From contig JABVXV010000466.1 of the NCBI GenBank assembly GCA_013365325.1, positions 1 through 37,915 of the forward strand: a stretch of 37,915 bases of DNA, given 5' to 3'. A program made the translations under genes and the position numbers. Source of the stretch: Dipetalonema caudispina. Taxonomy: Eukaryota; Nematoda; Chromadorea; Rhabditida; Onchocercidae. The notes below the pieces were generated by a model. It was not told the DNA's origin, did no database searches, and saw nothing but the letters and a program-made list of their open reading frames with translations. Positions 1-13,089 of the stretch are shown here, one piece after another (the first letter of the stretch is position 1; every line of letters begins with the position of its first letter).

Positions 1-109
<109 letters not shown>

Positions 110-3100
110 GTGGTAGTAATAGTGATTCAGTTTAAGTATGCAAATTCATACGAAAAATAAAAACAATAATTGTGGAACTTTTTACAACGCAGCAAGCATA
201 GGGAAGAAAATATACATTTCAATATTAAATAAGCAAAAACAATGAAATTCAAATTTTTTTCAATTCGACTCTTGAAATTTATCAGTTTATTGTTACCAAT
301 GCGAGAACTTTGTTTAATGCCTATTTTTTTTTCCGGTAAAATTTTTAACAATTTTTTTATTGACTTTTTAATTCTTATTTTTGTAAAACCTCACACTCAT
401 ACCAACTACATTTTATTTCTGGTCTTATATTCTTCCATATCTGATACTATAATGATGGTGTGAATTGGACGTTCTGGTTTAGGCATATCTCCCAGAACTT
501 TCAAGTAAGACGAAAGGGTTCATAGGTCGATGAAAATTTCACAGCTGATAATTAGCACCTTAACGAACAAATAAATTGAATCGTAAGCTCTTTTTCAATT
601 TCATCGAGAAAGGTAACGTGTGATCTTCTCCAAATACAATGTTGTCCAAAGATGTGTTGCATTAATTAACTGGACAGATTTACTGATTGAAATTTCAGTT
701 TCCTTTATTTTATTTCAGTTTAATTTATTAAATTAAACAAAACGATGTTTTTTAAATGACCAGTTCAATTGTTTGATTTTCACGATGAATAATAATAATA
801 TTATAAAACATTGAAACATTTATCAAAAAACAATCGTATTCGAAATAGATATATCATTTAGTTCTCTTTTTTTTTTAAAAAAAAATTCTATTACTATTTT
901 TTCATGAATATATGAGAGTCACATAAATTATTTGGAATGCTTTTAGTACTGTTAGTGGCAACAATATCATATTCCCTCATATATTGAAAGAATTTCTTCA
1001 TATTTTACAATTCGAAATGTTGCATAAACTTAATGAAATTTACAGCAACCAAAGATGCTATTTAAGTTGAATTATTAGTCTAATGGAATTATGTCTAAAT
1101 CATATATCACCATAATGATATCCAACTAATTTACTTAAGAATTAACAACCTAATTTTGAAGCTTATCTGAAAATCATTCTGAAATTCAACACTTATAATT
1201 GATTGATCAGAATCGCATTGTATTTTTGTTATTAAATTATCGGATTTCATTTCAATGCAGTTTGATAACATCATTGATATCAATGCAAAAATTTATGAAT
1301 GTACTTTTGGATTCAATGACAAATGATTCTGACTCTGAGCAAAAAAGACTCATTCATTTTGCTTTCGTTTTTTTTTTCTTCTTCCTTCTCCCTCTTTTCC
1401 TCCTCCCAAGGCGGCACTATTTAAAAAAAAAAAAATAAAAAAAAAATAAAAAAAAAGAGGAAAGAAAAATGAGAAGCTAATGAAGTACAACTAATTCAAT
1501 GAGGCAACGTTAGGGATTTTTCCTTCAATTTACTTCATTCGAAACTTCATTTTTATTCCATCAGTAATTTGTTTCATCATAAATTAACACGAATTTCCTT
1601 ACATTATTCATTAATTTTTCACTAGATTTCAAGCTAAAAAAAAAAAAAAAGAAAAAAAATTCCACTCAATTTTTTTTTTTCACATTATTAATTATTGCTT
1701 CCTTGCTTCTTTTTCTCTTTTGATTAATAAAACATTGTAAAATTCAAGCAGAAATGTAACTCTAAGTTATAATTATCAACTAACAAAAGAATATTTGTAT
1801 AAATGCGATGGTATGCATTTATTACCTGAACAAAAGTTACCCAGGTAACATTTGGAATTATTGTTAGAAGTGAAGTTATAGTAATAGCCGATAGTAAGTA
1901 GCTGTTAGAATTGGGAAGGGGGGGAGGGGGGGATCTTTTAGTCATACTTGTTGAATTGACCAAAAAAACCAGTTCTATTGCCTAACTTCGCTTTCTTAAC
2001 TGGCTGCTTGTGTTGATCGTTAAGTGAGCATTTCCCATCTTCATGTTTAAACATGGTCCAAATTTCATGCACAAACTTATTCTTAAATTTCATTAAAGTT
2101 TTATTTTCCTTAAAAATATTTATTTCATTTTGCATTGATCCATTTGAAACATATGCAAACATTAATTACATTTTTTGATCACATACATTAAATAACTTCA
2201 ACATAATAGTAATATGATTAGGTTTATTTTTAATTAAGTAATATTATCGATATTTCTTCCCTGCAAGATTTGTAAGCAAAAAATCATATTTCAACATTAC
2301 TATTAACCGTTTGTGTAAGAATTAATGCTCATATCAAAAAGCTTGAATTTCTATCGAATTGTAACCCGGAACATAACTGAGCTACTCTCTAATTCGTCTT
2401 TCTTGTTTTTTACCTCTTCCATCCTTTTCAATCGTCTCCTCGCTTTTCCTCCTTTTGAAAAACGAAGAAATCAATCAACAGAGGGATATTTTTCCTATTG
2501 CTATAACGTTCTTCGCTTTGCGACATATGCGCTTCAGTTGCAAATGGAGATATAATTCAACATGTCAGATAGACATTCGTATCGATCACTTTAGAGGAAG
2601 CAATCGAAAAATTGCCCATGATGGAAAGATGAAAATGTAAGATGGAGAGGGAATGAGGGAATGGTAAGACAGAGGAAGATGGAATCAATTAGAGTGATAC
2701 TGGAAAAATATCAAAATTTTTCAAAATTTTACAAGGTTACAATTTCAGGTAACTAAAAAGGTATTTGTAATGAATCGAAGGACAGGAATAAATTGGCAGG
2801 CGGAGGAAAAAGAGGAAAAAAGGGGGGAACATAGGGTTAGTATCAAATTACAGGCGTTTAACAAATGTTACTTCGGCATTTACAAATGTATGTATGTATG
2901 AATGTGTGTATGTCAGATATTTCTATTAATACCGTATGGTTATATAAATATGCATATTTATCGCAATTTTGCCCTCGGGAGAGCGGGGGTTGAAATAAAA
3001 AGGACGGAGAAAGTGCGAGTTAGAATGCGACTTTTTGAAAGCCACCCACTTTCCTACTTATTATATGCTGTTATTCCAATGTCAAAGTTGTCGGGTTTAT

Positions 3101-6100
3101 ACAAAACTGCAAATGAATGACATTTTTGGTATCATCGATGATTGGTCATCGCTTCCGTTTCCTTTTTTTTTCGTTGGCTTTTGCAAGTAAGATTTTTTAC
3201 AAATGCTTCCAATAATTTAACTTTAACTTTCATTTTTTAACTTACTCACACAATTTATATTTTATTAAATATCTAATTTATCCATATGTTTTTAACAAAA
3301 CTATTTTTATCAAACATCAAACAGATGACAAGATAATAGAATAGTTTATATGGCTGTAATTAGATAGGATAATCAAAATGTGATAAAAGAGAATTTTGGA
3401 AACTCGCATATGCCAAGACAAAATTAGCTACTATATGAATTGTTTAAGTGATAGATTAAACCATAAAATGTGGTTAAAAATCTTAATCATAATTATCTTT
3501 AAAGTTTGATCTAATTAGGTATTTAACTCATTTTTGTTCAAATCATCGAGATATGTGCGCTATATTGAATTATAGCCGAAATATCAATTTTAGCATTTTT
3601 CATTTATGACATTTCCTGATAATTCTCCCCTTTCTCCTTCCCTGCAATTTTCGTATTTGCCGGAAATCATTTCTCTAAACAACCACTTTGGATTGTAGTT
3701 TCAGGAAGATGAAAAATCGGTTGAGTAAACAATTTTGATTCCTCAAATATTCTCAATACATCCTTCACAACTTTCTTTGTTTGCACAGATTTCATCATAA
3801 TGTTTAATTTTTTTTTTCTTTTTTTTTCGGCACATTATTCTTTAACCATACAAACTTTAAAAAAAAAAAAAAAAAAAAAAAAACCATATTATTATTGCAT
3901 AAATAGCATGGCAATTAAATTCTTCAACAAAATTATTTTTTATCTTTGCACTTTTTCTCAATAAAATTAATTACTGCTTTTGTACTTTTATCCAAGAAAT
4001 GTTTCTTCTCTTTTTTATGGAACAAAAAAAAAAAAAAAAAAGAAAACTTTTATGATGAACATAACCTTATTGTATCACACACGCTATCGGTGTTGAAAAA
4101 TGAGATGATATATAAGTTTGGTCAGTTAGATATGTTGCATTTACATGATGTATGTTCTCTTTGAAGTGATGTAAATTTTGTCAAGGACAATTTGAAAAGC
4201 AATGGTGGAAAAAAGGAAAGGGAGATGAGAAGAGGAGAGAGGGAATGTGGAAGGAGAAAGATGTAATGCGCCTGGTGGTATTGAAATACAGAAGTACAAG
4301 CATGAAAAGATTTCAAAAACCCTTTGATCTGAAAAATCGTAAATTTCCGTTTGAAACAATGATCATCAATTATAGTACTGATGAAATAGGATAGGAGAGG
4401 AAAAGTACAAGGATTGGAGGTAGTAGTAGTAATAGTAGTAGTAGTGATGACATATATTTCACCTCTTGTAAGTTTTTAAAACAACTATGCAAACCAATAT
4501 CCCTCTTTCTTCTTTTATCTAAATTGCTCTGATCCAATTAACGTTTTTTTCATCTTTAATTTAATTTAATTTCTAAATTTAAGTTTGAAATTAAAACTAG
4601 AGGAAAAAATTTCGCCTTAACTGGAATTGTTTTTGAAGCTATCGAAACAAATTTTGTTTACTATGGTTAAATTGGAATTTATTTGAGAGTTATCATTTTG
4701 GATATTATTTATCTTCCAATTACATCTTTATGACGTAATCGATCCTAAAAGTGATAAATTATATGTTAGGATTAGCTAATTCCTGAATACATTTCATTAC
4801 TAATTATCGTTTTTCTTGATAATATCCGAGCTTACATAATTCATTTACAGACTATGCAATGGACTAATTATACAACAGATTTTTGTTTGATGGAAAAAAA
4901 TGATTTTTGACTACTAGCAACATTAAAATACAATAAAACAATAGTTACAATGGGTAGTCATTGACAGGTTATAAATCAAATAGTAATAGTAATCAAATAA
5001 TAATAATAGTAATGATTTATAATAATAATCATAATAAGTAAATAAATAATAAGTAAATAAATAAATGGATAAATAATAATAATAATAATAATAATCATTG
5101 AATTTGGGAAAAAGCAATTATTTGGTGAATAACATGTGCTGACATCTGCTCAACGTTTTACCTTCTTTCATCCTATTTTCAAAAAAAAAAAAAAGAAAAA
5201 GAATTTCCACAAATATTTTGCATCCTTGAAAGAAGTGTTATCAGGTAACCATATCATTTCAATTCATTGTACCATCTGTTTCATCTTTTCTTGTTTTCGT
5301 TTTCGTTTTTTTCTTTTCTTATTTATTTCTATTTATTTAATTACCCTAAATCGGCTAATGACTCTCAGATATGCAAAATACCGTAGTTTGTACGTAATTA
5401 TTGAAATTCATCAAGTCAAATTGTCATAATTCTTATTCAGTAACTAATATTTGAATTTCCTAATTGTTATTGTTTCTTTTTTCATCTTTTTTTTATGAAA
5501 TGATATTTACAACTTTTTTTTCATTCATTTCTTCTAATTCTTTATGTCTACTTTTCCGTGGAACATCGCAATCATTTCGGTACCGTTACCGACAAACATC
5601 AATACCAGTAGCTGTCCTTTTCTCATTTTTATTTCTTTGCATTTTTTTTTTTTTTTTTTACGTCAGTTTTATTCCTTCCCTTACCTTTCCCATGATGTTT
5701 TTTCTTCTTTTTTGTTTTTTGACTCACACTTTTTTTTCTACCCCATCATTGGCACCTTTCATAGCCTTTCAACAACGACAATACCCGCGTTGAGTCTGGG
5801 GATAATTGTCGTTAGAAATTGTACAGCGAATTCCATATTACTCAGTTTAAGTTTTCCCATCATTATATACTTAAGTTACATAGATAATTTTTTTTTTTTC
5901 TTTCTTTTTTTCATCATCAATTCATTTTTCCATCTCTTACTATTATTATTATCATTACATACGACAAATTTGTCAAAGGCATACGACAAATATTTGTTCA
6001 ATTACTTAACATTAATTTTGTGAATTAATTACCAATTCAGTATCGAAATAATGTCACTTTTTTTTCTTCCTTTTTTTTTTTTTTTTCCTACGCTAATTAT

Positions 6101-8770
6101 ATTATCACTAAAAGAAATAATGCCAATAATTTGATGTAAGCGTTAATTTATTAAAATGACATAAGAGGCATAATGAATAAGATTATACAAACACTAAATC
6201 CCTTTCAAATTACAATTTGTATTATTGCACTGATTCAGCGTTCTGTTACAATGAATTGCTGTTAATAAATGATCATTATCCAATTCTTCTGTCAAAAGTA
6301 AATACTACGAAAATTGCATGGTTTCACCAACTGTCGCGTTGCAAGTAGCAGATGGTCAATTAATATAAAATTCATGTAAAATTTCTTTTTCATTTGGTGC
6401 TGATGCGTTTCGCATAGAAGCTTAGCGTTGAATTTGAATTTTCAACCATTACAGTCCATAAACTGGTATTTAAATTTAAACCAAAACAAACAAAAAATCC
6501 GTGATTTGATCAAATTTATCAAAAAAATTCTAGATGGTTTATATAGTTTGAGTGTTTTTTTTTTTTTTTGAAATGGAAAGGGAAATTACAGCAAAGATAA
6601 CGATTAATATTCGATAATAATTACATGTGCTACTGTTGATACTTGTGCACAAAATTAATGGGTATATTATCAAAGACACAACTTAACATATTTAAATTAA
6701 AATTAATTACAATGACGTCACTGTAGTAATTTTCAAGCTACATATATGTTAGGAAGGAAGAAGTTTACACATATAAAAATAATTTGCTTGAACAAAATGA
6801 AAAGATTCAATCGTGTCACATACAACACGTTTTTATCTTAAATTTTCTTTTTTCCTCCATCATATTTGATGTCATCCAAATGAAAATGATACTTTCAACC
6901 ATCAGGATGGATCGATTAATCATGCAGAAAATGTTGATTTTAGAAGAAATGAGAAAAACGGTATCATAAATCGTTCATTTTATATTAAAATTTGCAGTTT
7001 TTTGCATTGTTAATTTATGCCTTCACTATTGTAACTTGCATCATTGTTACAGTAGTATTATCATACTCATCCAATACTTATTAATTAAAGCTTTTGTTAT
7101 TTCGTATATATTTTCAAATGAAATTCAATTTCAAATTATTATATTCCTTTCTTTCTTCTTCCCTTTTGTTTTCTTTTTTTGTGAAGTAAATCTGTAACTT
7201 TTTCAAGTAAAATCGAATTTATTTTTTGACTTTTTTCTTTTTGTAATTTAATCATTTCACATCAAAATTTCGATCATTTCCACATATCAACGGACTAACA
7301 CATTCCTCTAATTCATCCATAGCCAAATTATATATTGCTTATATATCAAATATGCTTATTGGATTCGTTCAACACATATTTTTCATCTGATACAGCAGAA
7401 AAAAAGAAGCCGAAAACGAAGCAGTGAGAATTTGCAGTTTTTTTTTTCCCTCTCCCTTTCCCTTTCTCTTTCTCTCTCTTCCTCTTTCTCTCTTTCCCCT
7501 TCTTTTCTTGTTTTTTTTTTTTTTTTTCTTTTTTTTTTTTTTAACTTTTTTTTTTTGTTTTTTTTTTTTTTATTGCATGTTTAACTAGAAAAGCTTATAA
7601 TACTAAAATCTAACCCTCTCTTTGATATCCTCTCACATCTGTGGTAACTTCTTCACTCTGAAAGAATAAATAAATAAATAAAGAGAAAAAAAAAAAAAAA
7701 AAAAATTGTCAAATTGATGAGTCGTTGCTTCAGATATCTTTCCTTTCTTCATCTTTAGACTCTTTTCATCATCTTTCTATCCAGTTCATAAATTGTTCTA
7801 TTTTTTTTTTTTTTTTTTCCTGCTTCCCTCTCTGCATGTATGTATTTGGAATCATTTCTTGTTGTTACTTTTTATTTTTTATTTTTGTTTGTTTACTTAT
7901 TTTTTGTTTTTTTAGACTAAAAAATAGAATCACTAAATGAATTAAAAATGAAGAAACCATTTATGGTAGTAGCATCCTCAAAAATAATATCCAAGAAGAA
8001 ATCACTTATTTCTGGTATTCTTTCACCTCTCTCTCTCTCTCTCTGTCCCTCTCTCTCTCTTCCTCTCTCTCTTTTGATGAAATAGTTTTTTTTCTTTTTT
8101 TTTTATTTTTGAAAGAGAGAGAGGGAGAGAAAAAAAAGAAAGCGATTTAATGATGCTTTGTTATATCCCTCATATCACAAACCAATCTAGGCTTTCCCAT
8201 ATTCTTTTATCTCATGAAATAGCCATTATTTCCTTTTTTAACTTCTCTCTCTCTTTTCTTTTATCTCTCATTTTATCCTGAGAAATTTTTTTCTAAAATG
8301 AATTTTCAGATCACAATATGTTCTCACGCAATAATGGAATATGTACCTCATTTCTACCACTAATTATTAAATTTTATTCATTTTCTTTCATGTCAAAATA
8401 GTACGTATTTGTTGAACTTTTTGAATGGCTTAAATTTTTTACTGAAAGAAAGGAAAGTTTATGGAAGTTTTCATATAGCTAGTTCATTTTGCTATATAAA
8501 TTAAGAAAAATTCTTATAATATTGTAAATTTGCTAATATAAAAATTGTTATCAGCTAATTGTTAGCCATTATAATGATTATTTCCTTATGAATAGCGGTT
8601 TTTTTTTTTTTTCTAATTTATAATCAATAATTGTATTAAACGGAAATCAGTATTCATGTACAAATTACTTTTCGTATCACTTTTGATGTCTATTAATTGT
8701 TGCTACTGTTGTTTAAAGTTGATCTTTCCGATAATGTGAGCCTTGAATGTTTTTTTTTTTATTTCAATTT
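110..8770. other. Gene-poor AT-rich region with homopolymers and short tandem repeats
   Basis: I see no convincing exon in these 8.7 kb. The open frames present are short, T- or A-run driven (poly-Phe or poly-Lys translations), and have no splice-site context or recognisable motif. The region holds many A or T runs of 10-26 bases (for example 3859-3884, 5642-5660, 7511-7572), (AGT)n near 4420-4448, mixed AAT/AAAT repeats at 5036-5096, a polypurine stretch near 4206-4260, and polypyrimidine tracts at 7441-7572 and 8027-8074. It could contain upstream regulatory DNA or a distant non-coding first exon of the gene starting at 8783. Confidence 0.6.
8027..8141. repeat. (CT)n tract followed by a (GA)n tract
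   Basis: A CT-rich tract at about 8027-8074, interrupted by GTCC and TTCC, is followed about 40 bases later by a GA-rich tract at about 8111-8141. The two are roughly complementary, so the transcript or DNA could fold back on itself. This is low-complexity sequence and no function is claimed. Confidence 0.7.
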
Positions 8771-8782
8771 CAGAAAAATCAA
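8757..8782 (+). promoter_or_regulatory. Predicted splice (possibly spliced-leader) acceptor and short 5' leader
   Basis: A T-rich tract runs into ATTTCAATTTCAG ending at 8773, and the first in-frame ATG lies only 9 bases beyond it. No plausible upstream coding exon is visible, so this looks like a trans-splice acceptor. A cis acceptor from a distant non-coding exon cannot be excluded. The choice of ATG at 8783 rests on this site. Confidence 0.45.
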
Positions 8783-11467
8783 ATGACTGGAGGTACTCCA
8801 GCACTGTTCATACCAATTATGAGTGAAACCGCTATCCGGGATGCTGTAGCAGATCAATCTTATCTAGCCACCTCATCCCATCAACATTTACATTTTAACG
8901 GATCATTGGTCGAAACTCATGATCATCCTAAGTCTGAAATTCCTAACAGTCGAAAAAATCGTCGTGATCGGATTAATATTTTGCATTTACTACGTCGACA
9001 ATTGACCAAGATTGCATCACATAATTTTTACGCAACACAACGACGAAATAAGCAGTCGGAAATACGCCATAATATATGCAATGATAATGAAATGAAGCAA
9101 GTGTCAGAATGTAATGGTGAGTAGACTATAAAATAGATTAATACAAATTTCATTTAAGATTCTTCAAATTGTCAAAAACTGGTGAATCAGTTTTTGACAA
9201 TTTCGCCAAAAAAGTTTGGTTTTTATCAGACTTACTTTTCCCCGAAGATGAAGTAATAAAGCCAATGTAGCAATGCTAATTTGATTTACGAAACATTCTC
9301 AATGCAGTGGTTTAACAAATTTTTTGCTGTTAAAATTAGAACTGATGGAATTGAAAAAAAAAAAAAAAAAAACTGATTCCTCAGTTAAACATAATTCCCT
9401 GTTGCACTCACTACTAACAATCGCTTGGTTATTTGATCACATAAACAATTTAAGGTTCGAATAATGCTAATTTACGCGATAATAGCGAAAATAATTGTGG
9501 CCAATCTGAAAAAGCCTGCTGTGATCGCGAAAACTACGAAAGTTGTCGTTTCCAACCAACACCAGCTGTTTATCAAGATCCGTACTGTGCTGTAACTGTG
9601 GATCGGAAAGTTCACGTTTACGGGTATTATGTACAGAGCGATCAATTTATCGATTCGAGTTGTTACTATAGCGTAAATATTTTTTCCTCATTGCTGTAAT
9701 GCTATGATCATTGTGACGTAAACATTTTAAAGATATTTTTATGTGTATGTTACAGCCAGCATAGTTATAGATTTCTAACATATCCTTTTGTTTTTTATTT
9801 TCTTTTTGAATTTTGACGTTTCTAAATTTCCAGTTTCAATCAATAGTCTCCTTCAAAACAATTATAGAATTCAATAATAGGCTTGGACAGTATTTCTATT
9901 TTTATAAGTTCGTTTCGAAATTTATCAAACTTTTTACGCCACAATAGTTTCAATAAATCCCAGACATTTTGCAGAGTTCAAATTTCCGGTTAATTCATTT
10001 CCTTGAATAAAATTCAATTATAGGCACAAAGCACAAGAAGTGTTTATGCAAATGATATTGCCGCAGTTTTTCATACGGATAATGAAGGACAATTAACGGG
10101 CAACATTTGCCGATCATGGGGACTTTCGAGGAATTCCGTTTGGTGGGCGGCTGATCCGCAAAGGTATCTATTTGTGAAATTGAATTGAAATAACCGGAAC
10201 CGGATGTGGATACAATAGTTGCAATTAACTGAAATGACTGTACTCTTTGAGAAATCATAAATTGAACATCCATCTTTGTTTATCCTGCCAATGGTTTCGC
10301 ATTCAGTGTATGTATCATTTCGACTTTACCTGAATGGTTCCTTAATTCTCTACAGTACTAAAATGCTTATAAATCTCTTTTACCTTCCCAATTATTTTAC
10401 TCCTTCCTACTCTTTTTTACTACAACTGCTGTATTTTATGCTTAGTAAATCGTCTCCTCACCCTTTGCCGCAAACTATTTCAATAATCTTATCAAATTCG
10501 AATTTCATTTTACTGTTGCGTCATGTCCTCTCTTATCCTCTGATCTGTATACTTTCAAATTCTTCACTTCTTTTTGGGAGCATACTATCACTTATTCTTA
10601 AGTTTGGAAATCACTCCCCTATGTAAAAATAGTTGAAACCCGGAAATGACGATAAATTAGAGACAGTTTATGGAGAGGGTCGAATGTTTGCTAAGTTTTC
10701 TTAACCTTTAGCAGATGAGATGAAAATTCAACTGGTGGTTGTCTGAACTGTTAAACCTTTTAAAATTCCTTTTCGTGATCCAAAACGTGGTTATATCCGG
10801 AACTAAATATAAGCATTTGCTCGCGCAGATTTATCATATATAGCTTATTGTGCACATTCAAAAATTTGAACTATATTACCACAATAAATCCGAAATTTTC
10901 GCAGCAAAGAATCGAAATGATAAATTTCAGAAGTGATTCCGAAAAGGAGATGTGTCTAGTTGTTTTACAGCTGAAAGATCATCCAATTCTGATCGGTTTT
11001 ACCGTTATTAAATTGGTTGCTTTCATAAATGCCCTAAAAATTTGTGGTCTTAACGAAGATTGCAAGTTTATTCCCTCATTACCCACTATAACAGAATCCG
11101 GTGTTGCAGGAATCAGGTATTTCGATTTCGTTTTTCGCCTAGTACATAATTTTGGTCATTTGATTTCCAAGAGCACTCAATATCCAACATCGTACTGCAA
11201 TTTATAATTGCTTTCAGCTAACCTCTTTTTTAAACAGATTGAATATTCCAGTAAATTCCGACACAATGAATGCATTAATTTTTTAATTCGAACTATTACT
11301 TCCAGGCCACATGAAGAAGTTCGTCAAAAAGAAACGAAAGTTCCAAGCGGTGAAGTCTCACCTGAGGTATTTCATTATATCGATTTAATGCGAGTTCTAA
11401 AATATTACTGCAATAAACTATAGGCTTTACCTTTTTTCAGGATACTATGGACGAGAATTCCAAATGA
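8783..11467 (+). CDS. Unrecognised protein with cysteine-rich central region (six-exon model)
   Basis: Model: exons 8783-9116, 9455-9672, 10024-10163, 10931-11116, 11306-11366 and 11441-11467, which join in phase to 966 nt (321 aa). Residues 1-111 are hydrophilic, with a basic patch around NRRDRINILHLLRRQL and no signal peptide. Exon 2 is cysteine-rich: Cys126, 133, 134, 142, 156 and 181, with KVHVYGYYVQSDQFIDSSCY near residues 163-182. Exon 3 contains NDIAAVFHTDNEG and Cys213. Exon 4 has a moderately hydrophobic stretch at residues 250-268 that includes one Lys, so a membrane helix is possible but not clear. The tail is acidic and short. I do not recognise the family. The exon 2 acceptor (TTTAAG) is weak, and the last exon may be an alternative to exons further downstream. 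That the locus is coding is well supported by phase consistency and base composition. The function is unknown. Confidence 0.62.
9166..9203. repeat. Perfect 15-bp inverted repeat with 8-nt loop (intron 1)
   Basis: The arms at 9166-9180 (AAATTGTCAAAAACT) and 9189-9203 are exact reverse complements around GGTGAATC. It lies in intron 1 of the unrecognised gene, about 50 bases after the donor. The stem is AT-rich and short for a precursor microRNA. It could be the remnant of a small transposable element or a chance hairpin. Confidence 0.8.
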
Positions 11468-11598
11468 ATGGTTGAACCGTAGTCCTCATCATTAAATTAC
11501 ATCAGTCATGAATTTACACAAATCTCTCTCAGGAATTCGCTTTTCTCATTCTCGTATGTATTAATCTAAACTTCGTATTTCATATCGATGAAGTAAAA

Positions 11599-11730
11599 CA
11601 CTGAAATGGTTGAAAAATGTTCCCCCAGGAAAGTTATCAAGAAATTCCTAGGTTTACTACCGAAGCGACTGATCACAAAACTCGTCCCTTTCATTACACG
11701 AAGTCAGAATTAAGAAAAAAAAAAAAGTTA
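11599..11730 (+). CDS. Possible alternative exon of the unrecognised gene
   Basis: A good acceptor (TTCCCCCAG ending near 11628) precedes an open frame reading ESYQEIPRFTTEATDHKTRP and continuing to a run of lysines. It is in phase with the 11366 donor (phase 0), so it could replace the terminal exon at 11441-11467. If its weak donor just before the GTTATC near 11728 is used, it ends in phase 2, which is what the membrane exon at 12921 requires. The A12 run inside it and the weak donor make this tentative. Confidence 0.3.
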
Positions 11731-11829
11731 TCCCGATATTTGGCTAACGGTAACATATTAGATATGGTCTCTAGGCTACGGTTCAGGATAATAGCAATGC
11801 ACTTGGTAGGGTATCCACTGGTCTAACTT

Positions 11830-12918
11830 GTATTTCAAATTCCAACTATTACGATCTTGTCCCATGAAAATGACGTCAACCATTTCAAAATGAAATCTCT
11901 AACGGGTGCTTTAGATACTGTCATTTTGTGTTGATGTGATTTCTCTTGTAGAAATAAATACAATTCCACTGATCGGAAACAATGAAGACATTTAGCAAAA
12001 CATAACGAGAACCGAACGAAGAAAACTTTAAGATAATCCGAAATGGGCATCGAAACCGGTAAGCGATAACTAAGGGCGAATAGAGAATCAAAGATATAAA
12101 AGTGAAAGATTCAGCTTGATGGAATGAACCTCGAGACTACGCAAAGATCTGGAATTTGGAACACCTTAGTGTAGAAACTTTATCCCAAATCAAGAGTACA
12201 ATCGCTGGCCACCAGTTACTACCATAAGCGAATCAACAACATGACAAATTTTTAAGTGAATTAATCTATTCATTCTAGCGTAAAGTTTTGAAAATTAATC
12301 ATTGAAGCGAATTGGAACGACACCAAACGAAGAAATGCATGAGAAAATTTTTGACAGAAGTATGAAAGTGGGAAAAAAACGACAAATGAATCACCAAATT
12401 ATATAGGAGTTTTACAACAGCAGGAGGTAGATTACAGCTAAGAAAATTTATGAATTAATCATTAATATCACATGATACATTGAACAGAAAAGCCGTCATT
12501 ATAAAGATAATGTTCCGCACATTTCTAGAAAAATTCATAATTCAAAACAAATTTACCGCTATTAATCAAATAAGCCTAAGTCCCCCCTAAACAAGGCGAT
12601 ACGAGATTTTAAGAAAAGCAGTCAAATTCTAGCAATATTTTGAAAACAAATTTCAATTTCGTGCATTTCATGAATCAAGAATATAGCTATATATTTCCAA
12701 ATCAAGATAATCATATTAACATAATATCACTATAAAAAGATTAGTTCCAAAATGTTAATAATACAAGTTAAAACTCTACGAATTAGAACAGAGATATAAA
12801 ACAAGTTCTGGAAGGCTCCATGACCTTAAATGATTAAATTGATAAAATGAAGTGACACAAACTTTAATATTAACAAAGCAAAAAATGTACTGGTAAATTT
12901 CATCCTTCAAAAATTCCC
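11830..12918. other. No gene recognised
   Basis: The composition is less homopolymeric than the window flanks, but no open frame here combines good splice sites with phase compatibility. One short open stretch around 12124-12233 has stops close on both sides. This is probably intron or intergenic sequence between the unrecognised gene and the membrane exon at 12921. Confidence 0.5.
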
Positions 12919-12920
12919 AG

Positions 12921-13089
12921 GACTGTCTATGAACCGAATGATTCCAAAACATACCAGCTTTTTCCTATTATTATGGTAATCTTTGTTTATGGAATTGGGA
13001 GTCTACTTACGTTAATCTTCTACGCAGAAAAGGTGAGACTCTTTTTATATAGGTAAATTATATAGATTCAGGAACCATGTGGTCAAGAT
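12921..13089 (+). CDS. Probable 3' exon(s) encoding a C-terminal transmembrane segment
   Basis: An acceptor AAATTCCCAG ends at 12920. The phase-2 frame then reads TVYEPNDSKTYQLF followed by a strongly hydrophobic helix (PIIMVIFVYGIGSLLTLIFY) and AEK, up to a GTGAGA donor at 13033. If that donor is used, a short exon from 13066 adds IQEPCGQD and stops at 13089, but the intron would be only 33 nt. Without splicing, the frame reads on as VRLFLYR and stops at 13056. Either way it looks like the C-terminus of a membrane protein. The required incoming phase (2) is met by the donor at 11116 or by the tentative exon near 11629-11727, so it is probably an alternative end of the upstream gene. It could also be a separate gene whose other exons I missed. 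Confidence 0.4.

Noticed and set aside
5464..6023. Two overlapping long open frames (109 and 159 codons)
   Set aside because: Translation is dominated by Phe/Ser/Leu from T-rich sequence, with no splice or motif support. Long open frames are expected in pyrimidine-rich DNA that lacks TAA/TAG/TGA.
10276..10626. 116-codon hydrophobic open frame on the plus strand
   Set aside because: It lies inside intron 3 of the unrecognised gene, whose flanking exons join in phase without it. The hydrophobicity follows from T-rich sequence.
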